From Candidatus Rhodobacter oscarellae (lineage in GTDB: Bacteria; Pseudomonadota; Alphaproteobacteria; Rhodobacterales; Rhodobacteraceae), in NCBI RefSeq assembly GCF_001078595.1, contig NZ_LFTY01000001.1, positions 51,829 through 115,828 of the forward strand: a stretch of 64,000 nt of DNA, written 5' to 3'. Positions 49,747 to 58,070 of the stretch are shown in pieces. The notes beneath the pieces were generated by a model. That model did no database searches. It was not told the origin of the DNA and saw only the letters and a program-made list of their open reading frames with translations. Within the stretch, counting starts at the first letter, position 1. Each line of letters opens with the position of its first letter. The position numbers were made by a program, and so were the translations under genes.

Positions 49747-50768
49747 GGCAAATTCTCTGCAACGTATATGTTAATGGCGAGGGTCTCTGGGTCGGGCTCG
49801 CGCCCTTCGCATGCGGCGACCAGCGCGTTCATCGCCAGCCGCGTCATGCTTCGGGTGTCTTGGTGAAGCACCATATCCACGGCGCCGTCGATCAAGGCCT
49901 CCCGGACCATTGGCTCCAACTCGTGCACGACGACAAATAGGCCCTCCGGTTTTTCCTGATAGCGCAGCCCGTCAATCACCCCGCAGCTGCCTCCGGCGAT
50001 AGAGTAAATCGCGGCCAGGTCTGGGTGCCTTCTGATGAGCTGGCGCACGATTGTCGCGTTAGAGGCGTCTTTGCTGAAGCCTTCTTGCGGCGGCAGCATC
50101 CGTAGGTCTGGGCGGTACATTGTCAGCGACTGGTTGAACCCCATCATCCGCTCGATATGGTCGCGGATTTGGTTGCAGCCGGTGACGATCCCTACCTCAC
50201 CCGGACCTGGTCGTGCCAATCTGGAAACAAAACGACCCGCCGTGCGACCCGCCGCGACGTTATCCAGCCCAATAAAGGCCGAGCGCGTGGATGACGGCAC
50301 ATCAGACACGATCGTGCAAACCGCGACGCCCTGCTCAACGAGCCTATCAATTTCATCGCGCACGCCCGGCGCGTCGACGGCGAAGAGGCAGACGCCATCA
50401 ACTTCGCTCGGGTCGATGCCCCGCAAAGCGCGGAGCGTGCCCAGGCCGCCGATGAGGTCGATATAGCCGAATTCTATCTCCACATGGACGTGGCGCAGCC
50501 CTTGCGCGGCGATCCTTGCGTTCTTGATTATTGATTGCTGGAAGAAGTTCTCAAGCGCGGGCACGAACATCACGAAGCGCATCAGTTTGCGCTTGGGCTC
50601 TGTCAGATGTGGCTCAAGCGATCCATAGCCCAGGGCCTCGATGGCTTCTTTGACGCGAATTTCAGATTTTGCGCTGTAACTGCCGCGACCGTGAAGGACG
50701 CGATCAACCGTCGCGGTGCTCACACCCGCGTGCTTTGCGAGCTCTCGAATTCCAACACGCTTAGACAT
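49743..50768 (-). CDS. LacI-family transcription regulator
   Basis: A 341-residue regulator. The N-terminal helix-turn-helix is MSKRVGIRELAKHAGVSTAT then VDRVLHGRGSYSAKSEIRV, followed by the hinge and a periplasmic-binding-protein-like sugar-sensing domain (from about residue 60) with the GFNQSLTMYRPDLRMLPPQE region. The true start is the ATG at 50768; upstream codons are not family-like. The inducer is unknown. It is adjacent to an ABC importer on the other strand, so that importer is the best guess for its target. Confidence 0.86.
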   Translation of the reverse strand: MSKRVGIRELAKHAGVSTATVDRVLHGRGSYSAKSEIRVKEAIEALGYGSLEPHLTEPKRKLMRFVMFVPALENFFQQSIIKNARIAAQGLRHVHVEIEFGYIDLIGGLGTLRALRGIDPSEVDGVCLFAVDAPGVRDEIDRLVEQGVAVCTIVSDVPSSTRSAFIGLDNVAAGRTAGRFVSRLARPGPGEVGIVTGCNQIRDHIERMMGFNQSLTMYRPDLRMLPPQEGFSKDASNATIVRQLIRRHPDLAAIYSIAGGSCGVIDGLRYQEKPEGLFVVVHELEPMVREALIDGAVDMVLHQDTRSMTRLAMNALVAACEGREPDPETLAINIYVAENLP

Positions 50769-51276
50769 TGTTAACACTCCGAACACGCAAAGCCTGCCGA
50801 ACGCGAAAAGCCTGCCGTACTCGCCGCGATCGCACAATAGGCATATTGGTGTTTCTACATCACGGCAATCAATTATATGATTATTTTAAATCAATCTCTG
50901 AGGTGATTTATTAATATCTCACATTGTGAGATTAACCTTTATCATAAGGCCTACGCTTGTTTGCGACAACAATCAACGTGCGATCAGCCGCCTCCGGCAA
51001 TCTAGTATGCGACTGCATGCTGATGCCTTACCATCACGCCCTCAGAATGCCGGCCGACCCAGCACGCTGCATTGCAGCAATTGCGATACAGTTGCCCGAA
51101 CGTCAATGCCAAGCGCCTCGCAAATAACGACTTGCCCAATCTTTGGACGCAATGCACTCTCACGGGCACGGCTTGTCCCGCTCAATACGTGCAGTGCCGT
51201 TGCCTGGCCCGCGAGCTTCCAATCTAGGCGGCCATCGCGCAAGGTCGCTGCGGGACTAAGAATAGGGAGATATTCT
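50769..51276. promoter_or_regulatory. control region between LacI-type gene and ABC importer
   Basis: A 508-bp gap. It contains an AT-rich block (about 50865-50935) with the 17-bp palindrome ATCTCACA-T-TGTGAGAT (50917-50933) and a TAAATCA/TGATTTA inverted repeat (50888-50894, 50905-50911). These sit about 120-165 bp in front of the regulator start and look like operators. The rest (50940-51270) has higher GC, with no recognisable gene or riboswitch. An open frame continues upstream from the importer gene but lacks a signal peptide and looks like chance. Confidence 0.45.
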
Positions 51277-52284
51277 ATGCTAAGACATGCTGCCGCGGCC
51301 CTCCTGGCGGGCCTCACATTCGCGGGGTCGGCGCTGGCCGAGACCAAAGTGCCCTTCGCGCTGGACTGGAAATTCGAGGGACCATCCGCGCCCTACTTTA
51401 TGGCCATCGACAATGGCGCCTTCTCGGGCGCGGGGCTGGATGTAGAGATCGCGGCGGGCAAGGGCTCGCTGGACGCGATCCCGAAGGTCGCCACCGGAGC
51501 CTTCCCGATCGGCTTTGCTGACATCAACTCGCTGATCAAGTTCCTGGACCAGAACCCCGGCGCGCCGGTCACCGCGGTGATGATGGTCTACGACAAGCCG
51601 CCCTTTGCCGTCGTTGGCCGCAAGTCACTGGGCGTCAGCGAGCCGAAGGACCTCGAGGGCCGCGTGCTGGGCGCGCCGCCGCCAGACGGCGCCTGGGCGC
51701 AGTTCCCCGCCTTCGCCACGGCGAACGGGCTGGATATGTCGAAGATCACCGTTGAGCCTGTGGGCTTCCCCACGCGCGAGCCGATGCTGGCCGAGGGCAA
51801 CGTGGCCGCGGTCACGGGCTTTAGCTTCTCGTCCTATCTCAACCTGGTCCGCCTGGGCGTGCCCGAGGACGACATCTCGACCATCCTGATGGCCGATTAT
51901 GGCCTGGCGCTCTATGGCAACGCGATCATCGTGAACACCGATTTCGCCACCGCCAATCCGGACGTGGTCACGGGCTTTTTGGGCGCTGTTGCCGCCGGTT
52001 GGAAGGCCGCAATTGCCGACCCGGCCAAGGCCGTTGAGAGCCTGGTGCAGCGCAACCCCGCCGCCGATGCCGCGCTGGAGACGCGCCGGCTGCAGCTGGC
52101 CATCAACGCCAATGTGGTCACCGACTTCACAGCGGCCAACGGTATGGGCGCGGTGGATGCCGAACGCATGACCAAGGCGCTGGCGCAGCTTGCCGAGACC
52201 TACGACTTCCAGAACGCGCCGGACGCAAGCCTCTACTTCACCGATGCCTATCTGCCCGCGGCAGAGGCTCGGATGCTGAAGTAA
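51277..52284 (+). CDS. ABC importer substrate-binding protein, NMT1/THI5-like
   Basis: A 335-residue periplasmic binding protein. Signal peptide: MLRHAAAALLAGLTFAGSAL then AETK. The mature protein has FALDWKFEGPSAPYFMAIDN and DAIPKVATGAFPIGFADINS, the NMT1/THI5 pattern for pyrimidine, sulfonate or similar small molecules. Although the frame is open upstream, the ATG at 51277 with GGGAG ahead gives the signal peptide. It is the first gene of an importer operon with ATPase and permease. The ligand cannot be named; thiamine-precursor and aliphatic-sulfonate uptake are possibilities. Confidence 0.87.
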   Translation: MLRHAAAALLAGLTFAGSALAETKVPFALDWKFEGPSAPYFMAIDNGAFSGAGLDVEIAAGKGSLDAIPKVATGAFPIGFADINSLIKFLDQNPGAPVTAVMMVYDKPPFAVVGRKSLGVSEPKDLEGRVLGAPPPDGAWAQFPAFATANGLDMSKITVEPVGFPTREPMLAEGNVAAVTGFSFSSYLNLVRLGVPEDDISTILMADYGLALYGNAIIVNTDFATANPDVVTGFLGAVAAGWKAAIADPAKAVESLVQRNPAADAALETRRLQLAINANVVTDFTAANGMGAVDAERMTKALAQLAETYDFQNAPDASLYFTDAYLPAAEARMLK

Positions 52285-52292
52285 GACAACGC

Positions 52293-52319
52293 GTAGGATG
52301 GGTTTCAAACCCATCCTAC
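52293..52319. repeat. REP-like palindrome inside the ABC operon
   Basis: Arms GTAGGATGGGTTT and AAACCCATCCTAC (13 bases each) flank a single C. It lies between the binding-protein stop and the ATPase start and may modulate message stability so that the binding protein is made in excess. No second copy was seen in this window. Confidence 0.85.
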
Positions 52320-52329
52320 CGCAAGACGG

Positions 52330-53112
52330 ATGACGGATCTCATTGACATCAAGGGCGTGCGCCACGCCTACAAGACCGCCTCTGGCCCGCTGCCGGTGCT
52401 GGATGGGTTGGACGTGGCCGTGCCCGAGGGCGGTTTCGCCGCCGTGGTCGGCCCCTCGGGCTGCGGCAAGTCCACGCTGACCCGCCTGATCGCCGGGCTG
52501 ATGATGCCTGACGCGGGCGAGGTCCTGCTGCAGGGCAAGCCCGTCACCGGGCCGCGCGCCACCGTGGGCATGGCGTTCCAGAACCCGGTGCTGCTGGAAT
52601 GGCGCACGATCCTGCAGAACGTGATGCTGCCGCTCGAGATCGTGCCGACAAAGATGTCCAAGGCCCAGCAGGAGGAGCGCGCACGCAGCCTCCTGGCGCT
52701 TGTTGGCCTTGAGGGGTTCGAGGACAAGCGCCCCAGCGAGCTGTCCGGCGGCATGCGCCAGCGCGCCTCGCTTTGCCGCGCCATCGTACACAAGCCCGAG
52801 GTGCTGATCCTAGACGAGCCCTTCGGAGCGCTGGACGCCTTCACCCGCGAGGACCTCTGGCAGACGATGCACCGCGTGAAGGCCGAAGAGCCCTTTACCG
52901 GCGTGCTGATCACCCATGACCTGCGCGAATCGATCTTTTTGGCCGATCAGGTCGTGGTGCTCTCGGGCCGCCCGGCGCGCACGCAATACGTGATGGACAT
53001 CCCCGGCAAGGGCCCGCGCGACCTTGAAGAGCTCTACACCCCAGAGGCCGCAGAGCGGCTCAACATCCTGCGCCAGCAGATCCGCATCGCCCAGGGACGC
53101 GCCGCCGCATGA
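52330..53112 (+). CDS. ABC importer ATPase
   Basis: A 260-residue ATP-binding subunit of the nitrate/sulfonate/taurine-type importers. Walker A is GPSGCGKST, the signature is LSGGMRQRASLCRAI and Walker B is LILDEPFGALDAF, with the H-loop in ITHDLRE. It energises the permease next to it. The gene overlaps the permease by ATGA. Confidence 0.93.
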   Translation: MTDLIDIKGVRHAYKTASGPLPVLDGLDVAVPEGGFAAVVGPSGCGKSTLTRLIAGLMMPDAGEVLLQGKPVTGPRATVGMAFQNPVLLEWRTILQNVMLPLEIVPTKMSKAQQEERARSLLALVGLEGFEDKRPSELSGGMRQRASLCRAIVHKPEVLILDEPFGALDAFTREDLWQTMHRVKAEEPFTGVLITHDLRESIFLADQVVVLSGRPARTQYVMDIPGKGPRDLEELYTPEAAERLNILRQQIRIAQGRAAA

Positions 53113-53873
53113 TGACGCTCAAGAAAATCGCCGTCCCAGTGGCCGCGCTCATCCTCTTTGGCCTGTTCTGGGAGTTCCTGGTCTGGGTCAACGGCTGGCC
53201 GAACTACAAGATGGCCTCGCCCAGCGACCTCTGGCCCGCCTTCTGGAAGTTCCGCTGGCTGTTTCTGGACTATGGCTGGGACACGCTTTGGCGCACCGTG
53301 GCGGGGCTGCTGATCGCGGTGGTCGTGGGGGTGCTTTTGGGCATGGTGATGGGGTTCTCGCGCACCATGCGCGACGCGCTTTATCCGCTGCTGGTGGGGT
53401 TCAACGCGATCCCAAAGGCCACGGTGGTGCCGATCATCGCGCTGATGTTCGTGGGCCAGCACGACATGAACACGATCCTGATCGCGTTCCTGATCTCGTT
53501 CTTTCCCATTGCGGTCTCGGTCTCGATCGGGCTGTCGACGCTAGAGCCCGAATACCGCGACATCCTGGCCGCTCTGGGCGCGTCAAAGCTGACGATCTTC
53601 TGGAAGATCGCGCTGCCCAAGACGCTGCCAGAGTTCTTCGGCGCGCTGAAGGTGGCGGTGACGCTGGCCTTCATCGGCACCAACCTGATGGAGATCGTGG
53701 AGCCGCATGGCCGCGGCCTGGGGCACCTGTTCGACAGCGGCAAGATCAGCGCGGATTACCCGCTGATGTTCGCGGTGCTGATCGCCTTGGCGGTGATGGG
53801 CATCTTGCTTTATTACATCGTGGTGGCGCTAGAGCACGTATTTGCCGGCTGGGCCGAGCGCACGCCGCAATAG
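53109..53873 (+). CDS. ABC importer permease
   Basis: A 254-residue inner-membrane permease with about six helices. The cytoplasmic EAA loop is seen as YRDILAALGASKLTIFWKIA, then LPKTLPEFFGALKVAV, which docks on the ATPase. It starts MMTLKKIAVP, overlapping the ATPase stop. Together with the binding protein and ATPase it forms one importer. It ends about 48 bp before the SRP RNA. Confidence 0.92.
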   Translation: MMTLKKIAVPVAALILFGLFWEFLVWVNGWPNYKMASPSDLWPAFWKFRWLFLDYGWDTLWRTVAGLLIAVVVGVLLGMVMGFSRTMRDALYPLLVGFNAIPKATVVPIIALMFVGQHDMNTILIAFLISFFPIAVSVSIGLSTLEPEYRDILAALGASKLTIFWKIALPKTLPEFFGALKVAVTLAFIGTNLMEIVEPHGRGLGHLFDSGKISADYPLMFAVLIALAVMGILLYYIVVALEHVFAGWAERTPQ

Positions 53874-53921
53874 CGCCGGGCGCCCCTTGTACAAACTGCG
53901 GCGCGGCGCTATGTACCCTCC

Positions 53922-54015
53922 CGAGAGGTTGCGCGGGCAGACGCCTCGCCAACCCGGTCAGGTCCGGAAGGAAGCAGCCGTAACGAGCCCCGTTTGGGTC
54001 GATGTCAGCCTCTCA
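53922..54015 (+). ncRNA. ffs: signal recognition particle RNA (4.5S type)
   Basis: The universally conserved SRP domain IV core is present: GGTCAGGTCCGGAAGGAAGC followed by AGCCGTAACGAGC, with the asymmetric loop that binds Ffh. The 5' GAGAGGTTG pairs with the 3' CAGCCTCTC (with one G-T pair), giving about 94 nt, the small bacterial size. Ends are set by this pairing and may be off by a few bases. It targets membrane and exported proteins to the translocon. Confidence 0.9.
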
Positions 54016-54043
54016 CCACTTCCCTCATGATCTGCATGGCGGT

Positions 54044-54068
54044 GAGGCGGGCCCTCGGGCCGCGCCTC
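54044..54068. terminator. hairpin between SRP RNA and the CoA-binding gene
   Basis: GAGGCG and CGCCTC bracket a GC-rich inner stem (GCCC/GGGC), forming a strong hairpin that overlaps the stop codon of the convergent gene. There is no clear T run, so termination efficiency is uncertain. Confidence 0.4.
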
Positions 54069-54549
54069 AGAAGGGCGGCAGCCGCGACGAGATGATCCGC
54101 GTGTTGATCCCCGCCTTGCGCAGCTCACCAAAGAGGCGCTGATACTCCATCTTCGGGCAGCGATCCTGCACCGCGTCTAGCCCGTCCTGCTCGGCCTGGC
54201 GGATCGTTTCATCATGGATCACGCCGATCTGCAGCCAGAGCGCCTTCAGCCCGGGCAGATGCCGCCGCGCGTTGTCATAGATGTCCGGCACGAATTCCGA
54301 GCGCCGGAACACGTTCACCATGTCCACGGGCTGGTCCTTGGGGATCTCCGACAGGTCGCCATAGATCGGCTGGCCGAACAGCGTCTTGCCCGCATGCATC
54401 GGATTGACCGGGATCATCTTGTAGCCCCGCAGGTGCATGTAGCGGAACACAAAGTAGCTGGGGCGCACGTCCTTGGGGGACACGCCGACCGCCGCCACGG
54501 ACCTTACGTTGCGGAGCATGCCGCTGAGATACGAATCGCTATATGTCAT
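54067..54549 (-). CDS. CoA-binding-domain protein
   Basis: A 160-residue protein with the Rossmann-like CoA-binding fold: SYLSGMLRNVRSVAAVGVS, then RYMHLRGYKMIPVNP and the VNVFRRSEFVPDIYDNA region with LWLQIGVIHDETIRQAEQ. This family binds CoA in isolation; the biological role is unknown. The frame is open upstream to 54936, but the ATG at 54549 gives the family start MTYSDSYLSG. A gap of about 195 bp lies upstream. Confidence 0.85.
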   Translation of the reverse strand: MTYSDSYLSGMLRNVRSVAAVGVSPKDVRPSYFVFRYMHLRGYKMIPVNPMHAGKTLFGQPIYGDLSEIPKDQPVDMVNVFRRSEFVPDIYDNARRHLPGLKALWLQIGVIHDETIRQAEQDGLDAVQDRCPKMEYQRLFGELRKAGINTRIISSRLPPF

Positions 54550-54745
54550 GACCCATGACCTATCACAGCTGAGCGGACAAAAAAGAGCGCCCGAACCTGG
54601 GGGGAGGCCGGGCGCAGTGCGGAACGAGGGACAGTGAAGTTCGGCACGGGTGTTCCGAACCCGCGCCCTATGAGACATGTAGGGCGGCGGGCGGATCCTT
54701 AAAGGCCAAGTAATAAGCTTGTGATGATTGCCCAGGCGGGCGCGG

Positions 54746-55051
54746 TCAGTCGAAGATATCCTCGAGCACGTCAAAGGCCTCCTCGAAGAACCCGCGCATC
54801 CGGCTCTTCTTCTTCGACTTCTTGCGCTTTCTCTGCGGCTTGGACTTCTTTGGCGACGGCGCGTGCGAGATGCCGTACTCGCGCGTCTGGCGGGTCTTCT
54901 TGCGGCTTGGCTCGAGCGGCAGCGATTTGAGGTCATGCAGCGGCGCGCCGCAGCCCGAGCAGGCCAGTTCGTGCCGCGTGCGCCCGGTCAGCACCAGCGC
55001 CGCCCGGGTCCCGCAATAGTTACAGGTCGCAATTTTCGTCGGGTGCGCCAT
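54746..55051 (-). CDS. zinc-ribbon protein with basic tail
   Basis: A 101-residue protein. Two CxxC pairs (CNYCG and CSGCG, residues about 10-35) make a zinc ribbon; the middle is very basic (KKSKPQRKRKKSKKKSR) and the end is acidic (FEEAFDVLEDIFD). It probably binds nucleic acid or ribosomes, but no family is known to me. Its start codon shares a base with the rlmB-like stop, so it is co-transcribed behind it. Confidence 0.75.
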   Translation of the reverse strand: MAHPTKIATCNYCGTRAALVLTGRTRHELACSGCGAPLHDLKSLPLEPSRKKTRQTREYGISHAPSPKKSKPQRKRKKSKKKSRMRGFFEEAFDVLEDIFD

Positions 55052-55821
55052 CAGCTCTCCATTTGCCGCTTGACCGCATATAGGGCGACGGCGGCCGCGT
55101 TGGAGACGTTGAGAGAGCCGAAATCACCGGCAAACGGAATTTTGACCAGCTGATCGCAGGTTTCGCAGGTCTTTTCGCGCAGCCCGGGCCCCTCGGCGCC
55201 CAGAACCAGCGCAACCGGGCGCCCCGCATGGGCGCTGGCGGCGCTGGCCAGGTCCTGCTCGGCGGTGCCGTCCAGCCCCAGCAGCACATAGCCCATGCCG
55301 CGCAGCTGCTCCATGGCGTTGGCCAGGTTGCCCACCCGCAGATAGGGCTGGCGCTCCAGCGCGCCAGAGGCGGTCTTGGCCAGGGCGCCGGTTTCAGGCG
55401 CCGAATGCCGCTGCGGCGCGATCACTGCCGCGGCGCCGAATACCTCCGCCGAACGCAGGATCGCGCCCACATTATGCGGGTCCGTCACCCGGTCGAGCAT
55501 GACGACAAGCTGCCCCTGCGAGCAGATCGCATCCAGCGGCCCCCAGTCCAACGCACGCACCTCGATCGCCGCGCCCTGATGCACCGAGCCCGGGTCCAGC
55601 GGCACGGGGAACTTGCGCGGGTCCGCGACCTCCACCGGCACCTCGCCGGTGTCGACGTCCAGGCGGTTCAGCGCGTTCTTGGTCACCACCAGGCGCAGCT
55701 TGTTGCGCTCCGGATTGGCCAGCGCATCGCGCACCGCGTGCAATCCGAACAGCCAGAAGGTCTCTGCCGCCGCCGCGCGCCTGCCGCGCTCTTTCTCGAT
55801 CACCCATTTGGGTTTCTTCAT
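55051..55821 (-). CDS. rlmB: 23S rRNA (guanosine-2'-O)-methyltransferase RlmB-like
   Basis: A 256-residue SpoU/TrmH-family knotted methyltransferase. An N-terminal substrate-binding domain (FWLFGLHAVRDALANPERN) is followed by the three family motifs: NVGAILRSAEVFGA, LVLGAEGPGLRE and LNVSNAAAVALYA. It would methylate G2251 of 23S rRNA. I use the ATG at 55821 (MKKPKWVIEKERGR); the longer frame to 55935 adds low-complexity sequence overlapping the gap before tRNA-Tyr. Confidence 0.88.
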   Translation of the reverse strand: MKKPKWVIEKERGRRAAAAETFWLFGLHAVRDALANPERNKLRLVVTKNALNRLDVDTGEVPVEVADPRKFPVPLDPGSVHQGAAIEVRALDWGPLDAICSQGQLVVMLDRVTDPHNVGAILRSAEVFGAAAVIAPQRHSAPETGALAKTASGALERQPYLRVGNLANAMEQLRGMGYVLLGLDGTAEQDLASAASAHAGRPVALVLGAEGPGLREKTCETCDQLVKIPFAGDFGSLNVSNAAAVALYAVKRQMES

Positions 55822-55977
55822 CGCTTTGCCCTGCCCGTTCGACCAGGGCCGATCTGTACCACGCGCAAATCGCCGGGAACAATGCAATCGGCGCGATTTT
55901 CCCCATTGACGGTTGGCGGCGTCGCGCGTATCCAACGCGCCACGCCAGAGGGGGCCTTGCTCCTGACGGCGCCCGGT

Positions 55978-56061
55978 GGGCGACAGGCCGCAAGGTGTGG
56001 CAGGGGACTGTAACTCCCTCGCGGAGACGCACGCCTGGTTCGATTCCAGGGTCGCCCACCA
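55978..56061 (+). tRNA. tRNA-Tyr (GTA)
   Basis: An 84-nt tRNA with a long variable arm, as in bacterial tRNA-Tyr. The acceptor stem pairs GGGCGAC with GTCGCCC; the anticodon loop is CTGTAAC with GTA at 56010-56012; the T-stem/loop is CCTGG-TTCGATT-CCAGG; the discriminator A and CCA are encoded. The accessory DNA begins directly behind it, and tRNA genes are common integration sites. Confidence 0.95.
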
Positions 56062-56377
56062 ATTAATCCCTCAGAAAAACGCAATAAGCCCCAAAAGCCC
56101 TTTTTTCCTGGAAAATAAGCGTTAGCTGAAAGAGGAAATTACATCATAAAGCGCAACAGATACAATAGTACGCAAACAGAATGTTGGTCAAATACCCCCC
56201 CTGACCAACACGCTGACCAACAAAGCGTTGGTCCTGAGACAAACCGGAGGAATTAATCATGTTGAGTGTAGAATGCATCAGAGCCGTGAGGCCGGGACCA
56301 CAGTGTCCGTCGTCAGAGTTTTTGGACCCACGAGCGGCCTGAACTAAGAGAGAGTTCGGCTCATTTGGTTGGTTTGG
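56062..56377. other. gap after tRNA-Tyr with GACCAAC repeats and an ORF stub
   Basis: A 316-bp AT-richer gap. It has four copies of GACCAAC, two in each direction, at 56183-56190, 56202-56209, 56214-56221 and 56227-56233, which could be recombinase- or regulator-binding sites. A ribosome-binding site GGAGG leads to an ATG at 56259 that opens a 27-codon stub (MLSVECIRAVRPGPQ...), possibly the start of a gene interrupted by the IS remnant. No intact integrase is visible. Confidence 0.5.
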
Positions 56378-56737
56378 TTATGGGGCGTGCTGGCGGTGAT
56401 GCAAGCGTCGCGTTTCGAGTGTTTTCTGTTTGATCCTTTCCCTTTGTTTTAGAATGGCCTTGTCCCGTCCGAAGTAGACATCGGCGGGTGTGACGTTGTT
56501 GATGCTCTCGTGATATCGCTGATGATTGTAGTGGTCGACAAAGGCTTCAATCTGAGCCTCGAGATCGCCAGGTAGGAAGTAGTTTTCCAGCAGGAGGCGG
56601 TTCTTTAATGTCTGATGCCACCGTTCGATCTTGCCTTGGGTTTGGGGGTGATATGGCGCATCGCGTGAGTGCTTCATCCCTTTGTCCTGCAGCCACTCAA
56701 CCAGATCCCCTGAGACATAACTTGAACCGTCGCCCAT
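56378..56737 (-). pseudogene. IS3-type transposase fragment (integrase-core end)
   Basis: A 119-codon remnant of an rve-type integrase core. It retains GDGSSYVSGDLVEWLQDKG, around the second catalytic aspartate, and HPQTQGKIERWHQTLKNR with the catalytic glutamate, then VDHYNHQRYHESINNVTPA. The N-terminal half (first Asp and DNA-binding part) is missing, and the sequence stops abruptly near 56738, where another IS piece on the opposite strand begins. It is not functional. Confidence 0.8.
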
Positions 56738-56751
56738 TGGGCTCGAACCAA

Positions 56752-56880
56752 TGGCGCATCCACTACAACACCATCAGGCCACACAGCCCCCTGGGATACC
56801 GACCGCCCGCGCCAGAAAGCCTCGTCCCGATAGACCAGAGGCCCATCATGCACTAACAATTGACCCGGACCACCCGATGG
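56752..56880 (+). pseudogene. second IS3-type transposase remnant, C-terminal tail and IS end
   Basis: Frame TGG at 56752 to stop 56856 encodes only the last 34 residues of an IS3-type integrase core: WRIHYNTIRPHSPLGYRPPA then SLVPIDQRPIMH. The typical short non-coding IS end follows (ACAATTGACCCGGACCACC). It abuts the methyltransferase remnant at about 56880. The opposite orientation to the fragment at 56378-56737 indicates two separate elements merged. Confidence 0.75.
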
Positions 56881-57300
56881 CGGCTCTCCAAGGGTCCACG
56901 CAAGGTAGCCGGGTTGTAGCGAAGTCAACACTTGCATCAGACACCCCTTTGAGGTCCTCCGCATCGCATAAGAGCGGCACCCAGTTTTGGTCACTCAATT
57001 TGACCTGAGCCTTCTTCAGCATGGCTTCAGAGAAATCCAAACCTGTGACATGCGCGCCGAGGGAGCAAAGCATTCTGCTGATCTCTCCTGTACCGCAGGC
57101 CAGATCAAGAACCCTTAAGCCGTCCATTGTTTCGCTGTCTTTTAACCCTGCGGCTTGTCGTAAAAAGGACTGCCATTCCGGAAGCCCATAACGGTCTCGA
57201 TCCGATGGGATGGGCTTTCGTCAAAGTCCTCAGATCGTGCCGACCAGTAGGCCCTGATTTCTTCCTTGAGGTCGAAGTTCGATTGTTCGATCTGGGTCAT
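56881..57300 (-). pseudogene. SAM-dependent methyltransferase, two frameshifts plus IS truncation
   Basis: The gene begins with ATG at 57300, overlapping the ABC ATPase stop by ATGA. Reading the frames in turn gives MTQIEQSNFDLKEEIRAYWS ... SPSHRIE, then DRYGLPEWQSFLRQAAGLK and motif I VLDLACGTGEISR with LDFSEAMLKKAQ, then YLAWTLGEP, where the IS3-type end begins. Joining them needs one frame change near 57195 and one at 56908, so the enzyme is dead. It was probably part of the iron/siderophore importer operon. The substrate is unknown. Confidence 0.75.
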
Positions 57301-58070
57301 GCTGGCAACCTAGCATCGACGTATAGTGCGCCTCGGCCTGTGCGCTCAAGATCAGTTTCAACACGGTACGTTTCACCGATTTCCGGGAGTGCCAAGATCT
57401 CATGGGGCGGACCGTCAGCAAGGATCACCCCGTCACGCAACAACACCAATCGGTCACAGAATTTGGCCGCGAGATTCAAGTCATGCAACGCAGCCATCAC
57501 AACTGGTTTTTCACGATCCATTTCATTGCGGATCGAAGTCATAATGGACAATTGGTGATGTAGGTCGAGCGCGCTTGTTGGCTCATCAAGCAAGATTACT
57601 TCGGGCGCACGGACGATTGTCTGTGCAACCGCAACCATCTGCGCCTGTCCGCCGCTGAGGTCTGCGATCCCGTGACTGGCGAGATGCGACAGATCAAGCG
57701 CATTCAACGTGTCCGAGACACGATCCAGATTGTCAGACTTCACTCGCCAGCCGGTCGTCTGCTTCAGCGCCAAAAGCACGCTTTCAAAGACCGAGAGCAG
57801 CGCGTTGCAGCCAAAGGCCTGCGGCATGTAGGCGACGCGCCGCGCCCGGTCCTTGCGCGCCAGATAGGTCACATCATCATCGCCAATGGCTATGCGCCCG
57901 GCCATTGGCGTCACAAGCCCCGCCAGCGTTTTGAACAAGGTAGATTTGCCGGATGCGTTTGGGCCAATCAGGCCAACAAACGCGCCGCCCTGAATGCCCT
58001 GCACAGACACGTCATGCAGGATTTCCGTTTTTCCGTACCCGGCTTTGAGATGCTCGATATGCAGCGTCAT
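57297..58070 (-). CDS. ABC importer ATPase, iron/siderophore (FecE/FhuC-like)
   Basis: A 257-residue ATP-binding subunit. Walker A is GPNASGKST, the signature ISDLSGGQAQMVAVAQTI is slightly diverged, Walker B is VILLDEPTSALDLHH and the H-loop is MAALHDLNLAA. It serves the FecCD-type permease upstream, overlapping it by ATGA. The stop overlaps the start of the broken methyltransferase gene. Confidence 0.9.
   Translation of the reverse strand: MTLHIEHLKAGYGKTEILHDVSVQGIQGGAFVGLIGPNASGKSTLFKTLAGLVTPMAGRIAIGDDDVTYLARKDRARRVAYMPQAFGCNALLSVFESVLLALKQTTGWRVKSDNLDRVSDTLNALDLSHLASHGIADLSGGQAQMVAVAQTIVRAPEVILLDEPTSALDLHHQLSIMTSIRNEMDREKPVVMAALHDLNLAAKFCDRLVLLRDGVILADGPPHEILALPEIGETYRVETDLERTGRGALYVDARLPA

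Noticed and set aside
50940..51276. Thiamine (TPP) riboswitch before the NMT1-type importer
   Set aside because: No TPP-box motifs or paired helices could be found, so a thiamine link remains unproven.
51042..51347. 101-codon minus-strand frame across the importer start
   Set aside because: Overlaps the signal-peptide region of a clear gene, no ribosome-binding site, no recognised family.
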